Source: Geovibrio thiophilus
GTDB lineage: Bacteria > Chrysiogenota > Deferribacteres > Deferribacterales > Geovibrionaceae
NCBI RefSeq assembly: GCF_004087915.1
Contig: NZ_CP035108.1
Coordinates: 1,860,001 to 1,924,000, forward strand
Direction of reading: 5' to 3'
DNA: 64,000 nucleotides
Shown here: one piece after another, positions 17,027-25,549 of the stretch
How the letters are laid out: every line of letters begins with the position of its first letter
Numbering within the stretch: position 1 is the stretch's first letter
Notes under the pieces: generated by a model
The model's database searches: none
What the model saw: only the letters and a program-made list of their open reading frames with translations
What the model was told of the DNA's origin: nothing
Translations under genes and position numbers: made by a program

Positions 17027-17967
17027 TGAAAAACAAAGCATTTATAGGATACGCGGTACTTTTTGCCTTTCTGGCTCTTTTCCCTGTGGTAAATGACCCC
17101 AGATGGCTCACGGTTGTGACAACCTTCTGCATTTACTCTGTGGTGGCACTCAGTCTGGACATAGTTCTCGGACGCGCGGGAATGTTTGACATGGGGCACG
17201 CCCTCTTCTTCGGGATGGGAGCGTACATAACGGCTGTTCTGAATGTCCATTTCGGACTGAATATTCTCTGGGCTCTTCCTCTTGTTGTAATAATACCGGC
17301 TCTTTTCGCGATAATACTCTCAACACCCATAGTCCATCTCAGGGGGGATTATCTCCTTGTTGCGACGATCGGCATGAACATAGTGTTTGAACAGGCTCTT
17401 AAAAACGACCTGTTCGGGCTCACAGGCGGTCCCAACGGAATATTCGGGCTGGACGCCACAGTATTCGGTTTTTATCTGGACGACGGTCTCACAATATACT
17501 ACATAGCCTTCTTCCTTCTGCTGTTCACTCTTCTTATGATCAGAAACCTTGAGAAAAGCAAGGTGGGCAGAGCCCTGCACTATATTCAGGAAGATCCCAT
17601 AGCCGCGGAAAGCTTAGGCATAAGCACACGGTTCTACAGGGTCTTCTCCTTTGCTCTCGGTGCTGCGCTTGCAGGTCTCGCCGGTTTCGTGTTCTCAATA
17701 CAATACGCTGCCGTGAGTCCCGAAGCATTCAACTTCATGACATCGGTAATCTTCTTTGCCATCGTTCTCGTGGGCGGCAAGGCATCTATCCCCGGTATTC
17801 TGGCGGGTACGTTCATCATGTTCGTTCTTCCCGAAATATTCAGGGAGTTTGCTACCGCAAGATATTTTGTTTTCGGTCTGGCTATGGTTGTCTCCATGAT
17901 TCTCCGTCCGGAAGGCATGTTCCCCGCTAAATACGGCAAACTGCCGAAATATGTAACGGAGGATTAG
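17026..17967 (+). CDS. livM: LIV-type ABC permease, LivM family
   Basis: The 313-aa protein is the second permease subunit, with many membrane segments and the motifs LSLDIVLGRAGMFDMGHALF and GRALHYIQEDPIAAESLGI typical of LivM. It ends 2 bp before livG. Its substrate range is set by LivK. Confidence 0.94.
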   Translation: MKNKAFIGYAVLFAFLALFPVVNDPRWLTVVTTFCIYSVVALSLDIVLGRAGMFDMGHALFFGMGAYITAVLNVHFGLNILWALPLVVIIPALFAIILSTPIVHLRGDYLLVATIGMNIVFEQALKNDLFGLTGGPNGIFGLDATVFGFYLDDGLTIYYIAFFLLLFTLLMIRNLEKSKVGRALHYIQEDPIAAESLGISTRFYRVFSFALGAALAGLAGFVFSIQYAAVSPEAFNFMTSVIFFAIVLVGGKASIPGILAGTFIMFVLPEIFREFATARYFVFGLAMVVSMILRPEGMFPAKYGKLPKYVTED

Positions 17968-17969
17968 GC

Positions 17970-18749
17970 ATGAGTCTGCTTGAGCTTAAGAGCGTTACAA
18001 AAGTTTTCGGCGGCGTTGTCGCCATGGATAAACTCTCCTTCAGCGTAAACGAGGGTGATATATACGGAATCATAGGACCCAACGGCGCCGGCAAAACCAC
18101 GGCGTTCAACTGCATCACGGGGATATATAAGCCTGAAGAAGGTGAAATTATCTGGAAAGGTGAAAACATAGCGGGAATGCACCCCTGTGACATAGCGGGC
18201 AAGGGCATTGTCCGCACATTCCAGAACATCCGCCTGTTCGGCAAGATGAGCGTAGCGGAGAACATTATCTCCGGACGCCATCAGAAATCCAAACAGACAT
18301 GGTTTCAGGGACTCTTCAGTACCCCCTTCTACAAAAAGGACGAAAAGGAAAACTGGCTGAAGGTGAAAGACATCATGAAGCTCATGGGGCTTTCCGAATA
18401 CGCCACAATCCCCACCCAGTCCCTTGCCTACGGCATACAGAGACGGGTTGAGATAGGCAGAGCCCTTGCCACTGAGCCGGAACTCCTTATCCTTGATGAG
18501 CCCGCAGCGGGGCTCAACGAGAAGGAAACCTTTGAGCTCATGGAGCTTATTAAGAGAATTAAAGATTCAGGAATAACTGTTCTTCTGATTGAGCATGACA
18601 TGGACATGGTTATGCAGCTTGTAAACAAGATTACAGTGATAAACTTCGGCAAAAAAATCAGCGAAGGAGACCCTGAATACATACAGAGCGACCCAGTGGT
18701 TATTGAAGCATATCTCGGCAGCGAGGATGATGAGGAGGAGGAAAACTGA
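17970..18749 (+). CDS. livG: LIV-type ABC ATPase, LivG family
   Basis: The 259-aa ATPase has Walker A GPNGAGKTT near residue 37, the LivG-specific IVRTFQNIRLFGKMSVAENI stretch, a signature region (SLAYGIQRRVEIGRALA) and Walker B LLILDEPAAGL. The signature loop reads AYGIQRR, as is common in LivG, instead of SGGQ. The C-terminus is very acidic (EDDEEEE). It forms the ATPase heterodimer with LivF. Confidence 0.95.
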   Translation: MSLLELKSVTKVFGGVVAMDKLSFSVNEGDIYGIIGPNGAGKTTAFNCITGIYKPEEGEIIWKGENIAGMHPCDIAGKGIVRTFQNIRLFGKMSVAENIISGRHQKSKQTWFQGLFSTPFYKKDEKENWLKVKDIMKLMGLSEYATIPTQSLAYGIQRRVEIGRALATEPELLILDEPAAGLNEKETFELMELIKRIKDSGITVLLIEHDMDMVMQLVNKITVINFGKKISEGDPEYIQSDPVVIEAYLGSEDDEEEEN

Positions 18750-18750
18750 C

Positions 18751-19467
18751 ATGGCAGAGAAACTCTTGGAAGTTAAAGACCTCTTCGTCAATTACGGCAG
18801 CATTCAGGCTATCAAAGGGATCAGCTTTGAGGTAAACAAGGGGGAGATAGTCTCCGTTCTCGGCGCAAACGGCGCCGGAAAATCAACTACGCTCCGCACC
18901 ATAAGCGGTCTCATAAAACCGAAGGCAGGGCATATTCTCTATAAAGATGTTGACCTTGCAAAAATGCCCGCTCACAAAATAGTGAGGGAAGGAGTTTCAC
19001 ACTCCCCCGAAGGGCGGCAGGTTTTCGGAACGCTCACAGTGGAAGAGAATATAAAAATAGGCGCTTTCGTTAAAAAAAGCATAGATAAAGACACTCTGGA
19101 CTGGATATACGCCCTCTTCCCCCGGCTTCTGGAAAGACGCAAACAGCTTGCGGGAACTCTCTCCGGCGGTGAGCAGCAGATGCTCGCCATATCCAGAGCC
19201 CTTATGGCGAAGCCTCAGCTCCTCCTTCTGGATGAGCCCTCACTCGGCATAGCGCCTATCCTTGTCAAAATGATCTTCACCGCCATCAAAGAGATTTCAA
19301 AAAGCGGCGTTACAGTCCTCCTTGTGGAGCAGAATGCCAAAGCCGCTCTCAAACTCGCTGACAGAGGCTATGTTCTTGATGTGGGCAAGGTGACTATTGC
19401 GGGCTCCGCGACAGACCTGCTCAACGACCCCAAGGTTCAGGAAGCGTATCTCGGCAAGAAAAAGTAA
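18751..19467 (+). CDS. livF: LIV-type ABC ATPase, LivF family
   Basis: The 238-aa ATPase has Walker A GANGAGKSTTLRTISG, the LivF motif HSPEGRQVFGTLTVEENI, signature LSGGEQQML and Walker B LLLLDEPSLGIAP. I start at ATG 18751, one base after the livG stop, with the GAGGAGGAGG run inside the end of livG as ribosome site; a reading from 18703 would overlap livG. A weak hairpin (19468-19492) follows, and the activase begins about 30 bp later, so the transporter and the glycyl radical system may share a transcript. Confidence 0.95.
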   Translation: MAEKLLEVKDLFVNYGSIQAIKGISFEVNKGEIVSVLGANGAGKSTTLRTISGLIKPKAGHILYKDVDLAKMPAHKIVREGVSHSPEGRQVFGTLTVEENIKIGAFVKKSIDKDTLDWIYALFPRLLERRKQLAGTLSGGEQQMLAISRALMAKPQLLLLDEPSLGIAPILVKMIFTAIKEISKSGVTVLLVEQNAKAALKLADRGYVLDVGKVTIAGSATDLLNDPKVQEAYLGKKK

Positions 19468-19500
19468 AAAACAATTTATTTAAGATTGTTTTAGTCTCTT

Positions 19501-20304
19501 TTGAGGTGTATAATAAAAGGTATAGTGTTTGACATAAAGAAATACGCTGTCCATGACGGTCCGGGCATACGTACCACAGTTTTCCTCAAAGGCTGCCCCC
19601 TCTCCTGCATATGGTGTCACAACCCGGAAAGCAAGGGATTTGCCATTGAGAAAATAAAGAAGGAACTCCGGCTCGGCGGAAAAGTTCTGGAAAGCATGGA
19701 AACCGTGGGCAGGGAGATGACCGTCAGAGAAGTTATGGAGGAGATTGAGAAAGACATTCTCTTCTATGAGGAATCGGGCGGCGGAGTAACTTTTTCCGGC
19801 GGTGAGGTTTTTGTTCAGCATGAGTTTCTGCTGGCACTTCTGAAAAGCTGTAAGGAAAAAGGGATAAAAACCTGCGTGGATACATCCGGCTATGTGAACA
19901 GAAGCATACTGGAGAAATCCATACCCCTGACAGACATATTTCTTTATGACATAAAGCTCATGGACGAAGAGCTGCACAAAAAATACTGCGGCGTGCCTAA
20001 CAGACAGATTCTGGAAAACTTCCGTGTCATATATGAAAGCGGCGCGGAAGTGAGGCTGAGGTTTCCCGTTATCCCCTCCGTCACGGATACGGAGGACAAC
20101 CTTAAAAAAGTCGCAGAGTTTGCGGCACAGTTTCCCGGAGTCCCCGCGGATCTCCTTCCCTATCATAAGATCGGAAAGGATAAATACCGCAGACTGGGGC
20201 AGGAATACCTTATGGACGGCGTAGAGAAGCCGTCTGACGAGTATATGCAGAGAATTGCCGATTTCTTCAACGGATACGGCATTAAGACCAAAACAGGAGG
20301 CTAA
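19501..20304 (+). CDS. Glycyl radical enzyme activase (radical SAM), HypE role
   Basis: This protein makes the 5'-deoxyadenosyl radical that abstracts hydrogen from the active-site glycine of the neighbouring enzyme. The 267-aa product has the radical SAM cluster motif CPLSCIWC near residues 32-39, preceded by HDGPGIRTTVFLKG, and GGVTFSGGEV further on. It lacks the Cys-rich ferredoxin insert that most activases outside the PFL and NrdG types carry between these motifs. The start is uncertain: TTG at 19501 has no clear ribosome site, while GTG at 19525 follows AAAAGG. The gene ends 4 bp before hypD. Confidence 0.88.
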   Translation: MRCIIKGIVFDIKKYAVHDGPGIRTTVFLKGCPLSCIWCHNPESKGFAIEKIKKELRLGGKVLESMETVGREMTVREVMEEIEKDILFYEESGGGVTFSGGEVFVQHEFLLALLKSCKEKGIKTCVDTSGYVNRSILEKSIPLTDIFLYDIKLMDEELHKKYCGVPNRQILENFRVIYESGAEVRLRFPVIPSVTDTEDNLKKVAEFAAQFPGVPADLLPYHKIGKDKYRRLGQEYLMDGVEKPSDEYMQRIADFFNGYGIKTKTGG

Positions 20305-20308
20305 GCAT

Positions 20309-22663
20309 ATGACTGACAGGATTAAAAGACTCCGTAAAGAGAGCCTAGACGCAGTGCCCACGGTATCATCCGAAAGGGGCGTTTTGTTAACCGAGTTCTT
20401 TAAGAGCGGCGAGGCGGACGGTCTGTCTGTTCCTGTACAGCGGGCAAAAGCCTTCTATTACATAATGGCTAACAAGGAACTTTACTTTCAGAACGGCGAA
20501 CTCATTGTCGGCGAAAGAGGTCCCGAGCCAAAAGCCACTCCGACTTACCCTGAGGTCTGCATCCATTCCAAAGAGGACTTCGACATTCTCCACTCAAGAC
20601 CGAAGGTTTCCTTCAAAGTGGACGAAAAAAACAGAAAACTCCACGAAGAAATAGTTTTCCCTTTCTGGTTCGGCAAGTCCCACAGGGAAAAAGTGCTTGA
20701 ACATATGACGGATGAATGGCTGAAAGCCTATGAAGCCGGTGTCTTCACCGAGTTTCAGGAGCAGAGAGCACCCGGGCATACGGTTCTCGGCAAAAAAATA
20801 TTCAGAACAGGGCTTAACGGGCTGAAAGATGAAGTGCGTCAGGCGATGCAAAAGCTCGACTTCTACAATGACCCCGAAGCCTTTGATAAAAATGAAGAGC
20901 TTAAGGCTATGCTCATAGCGGCTGATGCCATGATAAACTTCGCAGAGCGTAACGCACAGGCGCTGAAAGAACTTGCGGACAAGGAAAAAGACCCCAAACG
21001 CAAGCTTGAGCTTCAGGAGATGAGCGTTATCTGCTCCAAAGTGCCCGGCAGTGCTCCGGAAAGCTTCTGGGAAGCATTGCAGCTTTACTGGTTCGTTCAC
21101 ATAGGCGTAATCACTGAAACAAACCCTTGGGACGCCTTCAACCCCGGCAGGCTTGACCAGCACCTTTATCCTTTCTACAAAGCTGATATTGAGTCAGGCA
21201 AGATCACCGAGGAAGGCGCAAAGGAGCTTCTTCACTCATTCTGGATAAAGTTCAACAACCACCCCGCTCCTCCCAAAGTGGGCGTAACGGCTAAGGAATC
21301 AAATACCTATACAGACTTCGCCCTTATCAATCTCGGCGGCGTTAAGGAGGACGGCTCCGACGGAGTTAACGAGCTTTCGTACGTTCTGCTTGATGTTATT
21401 GAAGAGATGAGGCTCCTTCAGCCCAGCTCAATGGTACAGATCTCCAAAAAAACACCGGACAGGTTCCTGAAAAGAGCTCTGCATATAGTTAAAACAGGCT
21501 TCGGTCAGCCTTCCATTTTCAACACAGACGCAATTATTCAGGAGCTTATGCGCCAAGGCAAAGATATAGTAGACGCCAGAAACGGCGGAGCCTCCGGCTG
21601 CGTTGAATCAGGCGCGTTCGGAACGGAAGCCTACATCCTCTCAGGCTACTTCAACCTGTCCAAAATACTTGAGCTCACCATCTACGGCGGACATGACAAG
21701 TATACGCAGAAGCAGATCGGGCTGGATATTCCCGCAGACTTCAAATCGTTTGAAGAACTGACGGAAGCTTACAAAAAACAGCTTAACTATTTTATAGATA
21801 TTAAGATAAGAGGCAATATAGTTATCGAGCGCCTCTTCGCCGAGTTCATACCCGTGCCCTTTCTCTCTATCCTCACGGAGGACTGCATCAAAAACGGCAA
21901 GGACTACAACGACGGCGGCACCAGATATAACACCACCTATATTCAGGGCGTGGGTCTCGGCTCCGTTACGGACTCCCTCGCGTCACTGAAATACAATGTC
22001 TACGATCAGCAGATAATCAGCCTTGAAGGCATGAAAAAGGCTCTGGACGCAGATTTTGAAGGATACGATGAGCTGCGCGCGCTGCTGCTTGAGAATACGC
22101 CGAAATACGGCAACGACAATGACTACGCAGACGATCTCATGCGTATGGTTTTCGAGATATTCTTCAAATCCGTTAACGGCAGACCGAACACAAGGGGCGG
22201 CGTGCATAGAATCAACCTTCTGCCCACCACCTCTCACGTGTATTTCGGCAGTGTTATCGGCGCCCTGCCGGACGGACGTAAAAAAGGGATACCTCTCTCA
22301 GAAGGCATATCCCCTGTTCAGGGCGCGGACAGACACGGTCCTACTGCCGTTATCAAATCCGCATCGAAAATCGACCACCTGCGCACAGGCGGCACGCTCC
22401 TGAACCAAAGATTCGCGAAAGAGTTTATGCACACTGAGGAAGGCATAGATAATGTATGCAGACTGGTTCGCTCATACTTCCGCATGGACGGACACCATAT
22501 ACAGTTCAATGTTATGGATGAAAAAATCCTCAGAGAAGCTCAGACCAAACCTGAAAACTACAGAGATCTCATCGTAAGGGTCGCAGGCTACTCCGACTAC
22601 TTCGTGGACATCACCGACGAGTTGCAGGAAGAGATAATAAGAAGGACTGAACACCAGCATTAG
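20309..22663 (+). CDS. hypD: trans-4-hydroxy-L-proline dehydratase, glycyl radical enzyme (HypD)
   Basis: HypD removes water from trans-4-hydroxy-L-proline to give P5C. The 784-aa product (Clostridioides HypD is about 789) has the thiyl Cys and base Glu in SGCVESG (Cys431, Glu433) and the radical glycine in VRVAGYSDYF (Gly760). Residues I recall as lining the known active site are at matching offsets: Phe149, His157, Asp275, Ser331, Phe337 and Tyr447. These argue against pyruvate formate-lyase, CutC or diol dehydratase. AGGAGG precedes the ATG at 20309. The neighbouring P5C dehydrogenase gives the product a route to glutamate. The enzyme is expected to be oxygen sensitive. Confidence 0.87.
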   Translation: MTDRIKRLRKESLDAVPTVSSERGVLLTEFFKSGEADGLSVPVQRAKAFYYIMANKELYFQNGELIVGERGPEPKATPTYPEVCIHSKEDFDILHSRPKVSFKVDEKNRKLHEEIVFPFWFGKSHREKVLEHMTDEWLKAYEAGVFTEFQEQRAPGHTVLGKKIFRTGLNGLKDEVRQAMQKLDFYNDPEAFDKNEELKAMLIAADAMINFAERNAQALKELADKEKDPKRKLELQEMSVICSKVPGSAPESFWEALQLYWFVHIGVITETNPWDAFNPGRLDQHLYPFYKADIESGKITEEGAKELLHSFWIKFNNHPAPPKVGVTAKESNTYTDFALINLGGVKEDGSDGVNELSYVLLDVIEEMRLLQPSSMVQISKKTPDRFLKRALHIVKTGFGQPSIFNTDAIIQELMRQGKDIVDARNGGASGCVESGAFGTEAYILSGYFNLSKILELTIYGGHDKYTQKQIGLDIPADFKSFEELTEAYKKQLNYFIDIKIRGNIVIERLFAEFIPVPFLSILTEDCIKNGKDYNDGGTRYNTTYIQGVGLGSVTDSLASLKYNVYDQQIISLEGMKKALDADFEGYDELRALLLENTPKYGNDNDYADDLMRMVFEIFFKSVNGRPNTRGGVHRINLLPTTSHVYFGSVIGALPDGRKKGIPLSEGISPVQGADRHGPTAVIKSASKIDHLRTGGTLLNQRFAKEFMHTEEGIDNVCRLVRSYFRMDGHHIQFNVMDEKILREAQTKPENYRDLIVRVAGYSDYFVDITDELQEEIIRRTEHQH

Positions 22664-22728
22664 TACAGCCCCCATCACGGGAATGCGCCGTGTGAAGAGA
22701 AGGTTTGCTCTATAAAACAAAGAACCGG

Positions 22729-22756
22729 AACCTCCCTTGAACGGGAGGTTTTTTTT
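22729..22756 (+). terminator. Rho-independent terminator after hypD
   Basis: AACCTCCC (22729-22736) and GGGAGGTT (22743-22750) form a stem with a 6-nt loop, followed by a run of T through 22756. It ends the proline/hydroxyproline transcript just before the convergent transporter gene. Confidence 0.88.
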
Positions 22757-22761
22757 ATGCC

Positions 22762-23622
22762 TTACGCCCTGCTCTTCATTATCAGAATCGCTATACCCAT
22801 AAACAGGCAGATTATGCCTATGCCCACCATGAAGTTGATCCTTTCGCCCACAATAAATATCCCGAGAATAGTCGCAGTAAGCGGTTCAGCCAGAGACAGG
22901 GTGGCTGTGCTGGAGACAGAGACGGTTCGCAGCCCTTTCGCGAAAAAGAAATAAGATACTGTCGTTGTAATCAGTCCGAGGTGAACGGCAACCGCCGCGC
23001 CCTGCCAGCTCATTATCCAGCTCGCCTCTGAAACAAGCAGTACGGGGGAAAGCAACACAGCGCCAAAAAAGAAAATAAGCCCCACAGCGGCTGTTCCATT
23101 GTGGTCTCTCATAAGCATCTTGGTGAGCAGTGCGTAAAGAGCATAGGAAAATCCCGCTCCGAAAGCGCATATTATACCCGGTATACTGATCTGAATATCC
23201 TCCCCGCCTGAAAGCGCAAGAAGCGTACAGCCAAGAATCGCAAGAGCAGAGGAAATATACCATCTCATCATAATTTTTTCATGCAGAATGAAATAACCCA
23301 GAAGTCCGGCACTCACCGGAGCGGAACCTATGGCGACTATCGTACCCACAGCGACACCGGTAAGCTTAACACCTGTAAAGAAAGTAACCTGATACGCCGC
23401 CACTGCTAGGGCGCCTATAAGCACATAAAACTTGTTCCACGGCGCGCCTCCTTTGAAGCAGCCGGAAGAAACAGCGAACAGAAGAAGCCCTGTTCCGCCG
23501 ACGAGTAATCTGAATGCCCCGACCGTCATAGGGGAAGCCCCTTCGGGGGCAAAAAACTGCGCTGTGCCTGTAGTTCCCCAGAGAACCGCAGCAGCAATAA
23601 TAAAGACAACACCTTTGTTCAT
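22762..23622 (-). CDS. EamA-family (DMT) inner-membrane transporter
   Basis: The 286-aa product has about ten hydrophobic segments in two EamA repeats: residues 1-135 starting GVVFIIAAAVLWGTTGTAQF, and 145-285 starting IPGIICAFGAGFSYALYALL. Such proteins export amino acids or other metabolites, but the substrate cannot be read from sequence. A ribosome site (AAAGG) lies 6-7 bases before the ATG at 23620-23622. It stands alone, convergent with hypD; the 184 bp upstream hold no gene I can see. An amino acid export role linked to the proline locus is possible but only by proximity. Confidence 0.88.
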   Translation of the reverse strand: MNKGVVFIIAAAVLWGTTGTAQFFAPEGASPMTVGAFRLLVGGTGLLLFAVSSGCFKGGAPWNKFYVLIGALAVAAYQVTFFTGVKLTGVAVGTIVAIGSAPVSAGLLGYFILHEKIMMRWYISSALAILGCTLLALSGGEDIQISIPGIICAFGAGFSYALYALLTKMLMRDHNGTAAVGLIFFFGAVLLSPVLLVSEASWIMSWQGAAVAVHLGLITTTVSYFFFAKGLRTVSVSSTATLSLAEPLTATILGIFIVGERINFMVGIGIICLFMGIAILIMKSRA

Positions 23623-23806
23623 AAAAATACCTTTTCATTTAAATCATTAATGAAATTTGAGAATAGGCTCTTTAAAAAGGAAAATCAACTGCTACATTTA
23701 ATTCAGCCGGAACATAGGCAAAGCAATATTGTTTGGATGAAAGAATACGCGGCAAATGCTCTGTTCCGATGTTATTCACTCAAACAGCCGACAGAAAAAA
23801 ATATGG

Positions 23807-25549
23807 TCAGAACATCCAGTCTTTTATCCTCTGCTGTTCGTCCCAGAGGCGTCTGTACAGTCCGCCGCTCTCAAGCAGTTCGGAATGCGCTCCTTCTTCC
23901 GCTATGCGCCCTCTGTCCATAACAACTATTTTGTCAGCGTTCACAACGGTGTTCAACCTGTGGGCTATGACAAGTACAGTCTTATTTTTCACAAGCTCAT
24001 TCACAGCCGCCTGAATATGCTTTTCATTTTCAGGGTCAAGGGAGGCAGTCGCCTCATCCAGAAGAATAACCGGAGCATTTTTCAGTATGGCTCTTGCTAT
24101 GGAAAGCCTCTGCTTTTCCCCTCCTGAAAGCCTTGAACCGCCTTCGCCCACAAAAGAGCCGTACTTATCCGGTAACCTTTCAATGAACTCGGCACAACCC
24201 GCTTTCTCCGCCGCTTCTTTAACTTCCGACTCTGAAGCAGTCCTGTTTCCTATTGCTATGTTATTGTAAACAGTGTCATCAAACAGATAAACATCCTGAA
24301 AAACCATGGAAACGCAGGAAAGCAGATCCTCCGGCTTATACTCTCTCACGTCACATCCGCCGAGAAGTACCTCACCCGCGCATGTATCCCAGAAACGGGC
24401 AATCAGCCTAGTAAGAGTGGTTTTCCCCGAGCCGGAAGTGCCTACAACCGCTGTAAAACTCTGTTCAGGCAGTTTCAGGCTTATATTCTCAAGCACGTAA
24501 GTTTCATTGTAGCTGAATGAAACATTTCTGAACTCAATATCAAACCGCTCAGGCTTCGGCGCGCCGCCTCCGGTTTGAACAGGTTCGTCAAGGAGCTTGG
24601 TTACCCTTTTCACGCTTAAATTGTAATAGTGCGTCTCATTAACATATATGAATGCCTGAATCAGCGGTTCAAATGCTCTGGAACCGAGAATCAGGAATGT
24701 TATGTATACCGGAATATCAATCCTGCCCGTCAGAAGAAAAGCCAGCCCAGCAACTATAATTACAGTCAGCCCGGCGTTGAGGATAATTGTACTGACAACA
24801 GCCGTCGGACCTGCGGACGCCTCTATCTTTATGCTGAGCCTTTTCAGTTCCCTAAAAGCCTTTTCCAGACGCTCAAAACGCACTCCGGTGAGACCGAAGG
24901 ACTTTATGAACCTGATACCCGCCAAATATTCAAGCATGCGTGATGATGCCGCTGTTTTTGCTTTGTGATGTTTTACACCCACGGATATAACTATTCTTTT
25001 TGCAATCATATAAGCAGGCAGAGCCAGAGGAATAACCGCAGCGCCCGCGAGAGCGAGCTGCCAGTTCTGAAAGGCGAGGAAAACAAGCAGTACAACAGGC
25101 ATTATCACAGCACCTGCTATCTGCGTGAGCAGATGGCTGATCATGTGCTCCACGTTAGCGTAGTCAGAGATCAGATAAGCTCCTATGCTTCCCTGATCAC
25201 GGCTGTTGAAAAAACCCATAGGGAGCCTGCGGAGCTTTTCTGCTATGGTTATACGCCCCTCCGCCCCAATACCGTAACTGCCGAGATTCACAGAGAAATA
25301 CGCTTTTCTGCTTATGAAATACTGCACTGCGACAGCCGCTGCGAGAGCTATCCAGATTATGCCGAGCTGACGGGTGTCAAGAGTTAACGAAGGTTCGGCA
25401 AGAGGCTTATAAAACTCAAGCACAGCCGCCAGAAGTATTCCGTAAGGTACGCCTCTGAAAGCATATTCTGCAAGTGTCCACAGGAAAACCGGAGCGAGCT
25501 TTTCGGGATTTCCCGCTCCTGCCGTACTGAGCGTGGATATAAAGCTCAT
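23807..25549 (-). CDS. ABC exporter-fold protein, YbtQ/IrtB-like metallophore import half
   Basis: The 580-aa product has a six-helix membrane domain (to about residue 310) fused to an ATPase with Walker A GTSGSGKTT, signature LSGGEKQRL and Walker B VILLDEATASLD. Although the fold is that of exporters, pairs of this type next to a TonB receptor (YbtP/YbtQ, IrtA/IrtB) import siderophore-metal complexes. The ATG at 25547-25549 overlaps the stop of its partner (ATGA), and AAGGGGG lies upstream. It is the last gene of the transcript from 30643. Export of another compound cannot be excluded. Confidence 0.85.
   Translation of the reverse strand: MSFISTLSTAGAGNPEKLAPVFLWTLAEYAFRGVPYGILLAAVLEFYKPLAEPSLTLDTRQLGIIWIALAAAVAVQYFISRKAYFSVNLGSYGIGAEGRITIAEKLRRLPMGFFNSRDQGSIGAYLISDYANVEHMISHLLTQIAGAVIMPVVLLVFLAFQNWQLALAGAAVIPLALPAYMIAKRIVISVGVKHHKAKTAASSRMLEYLAGIRFIKSFGLTGVRFERLEKAFRELKRLSIKIEASAGPTAVVSTIILNAGLTVIIVAGLAFLLTGRIDIPVYITFLILGSRAFEPLIQAFIYVNETHYYNLSVKRVTKLLDEPVQTGGGAPKPERFDIEFRNVSFSYNETYVLENISLKLPEQSFTAVVGTSGSGKTTLTRLIARFWDTCAGEVLLGGCDVREYKPEDLLSCVSMVFQDVYLFDDTVYNNIAIGNRTASESEVKEAAEKAGCAEFIERLPDKYGSFVGEGGSRLSGGEKQRLSIARAILKNAPVILLDEATASLDPENEKHIQAAVNELVKNKTVLVIAHRLNTVVNADKIVVMDRGRIAEEGAHSELLESGGLYRRLWDEQQRIKDWMF

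Noticed and set aside
19480-20361. A 293-codon minus-strand frame antisense to the activase
   Set aside because: The opposite strand carries the radical SAM motif in a conserved reading; the shadow has none.
20309-22663. Pyruvate formate-lyase or choline TMA-lyase as identity of the glycyl radical enzyme
   Set aside because: The GCVES active-site context and the residues at the hydroxyproline-binding positions fit HypD better, and the neighbours make or use P5C.
23623-23806. Possible small gene in the gap between the EamA transporter and the ABC gene
   Set aside because: Frames there lack ribosome sites and run into the neighbouring genes; nothing is supported.
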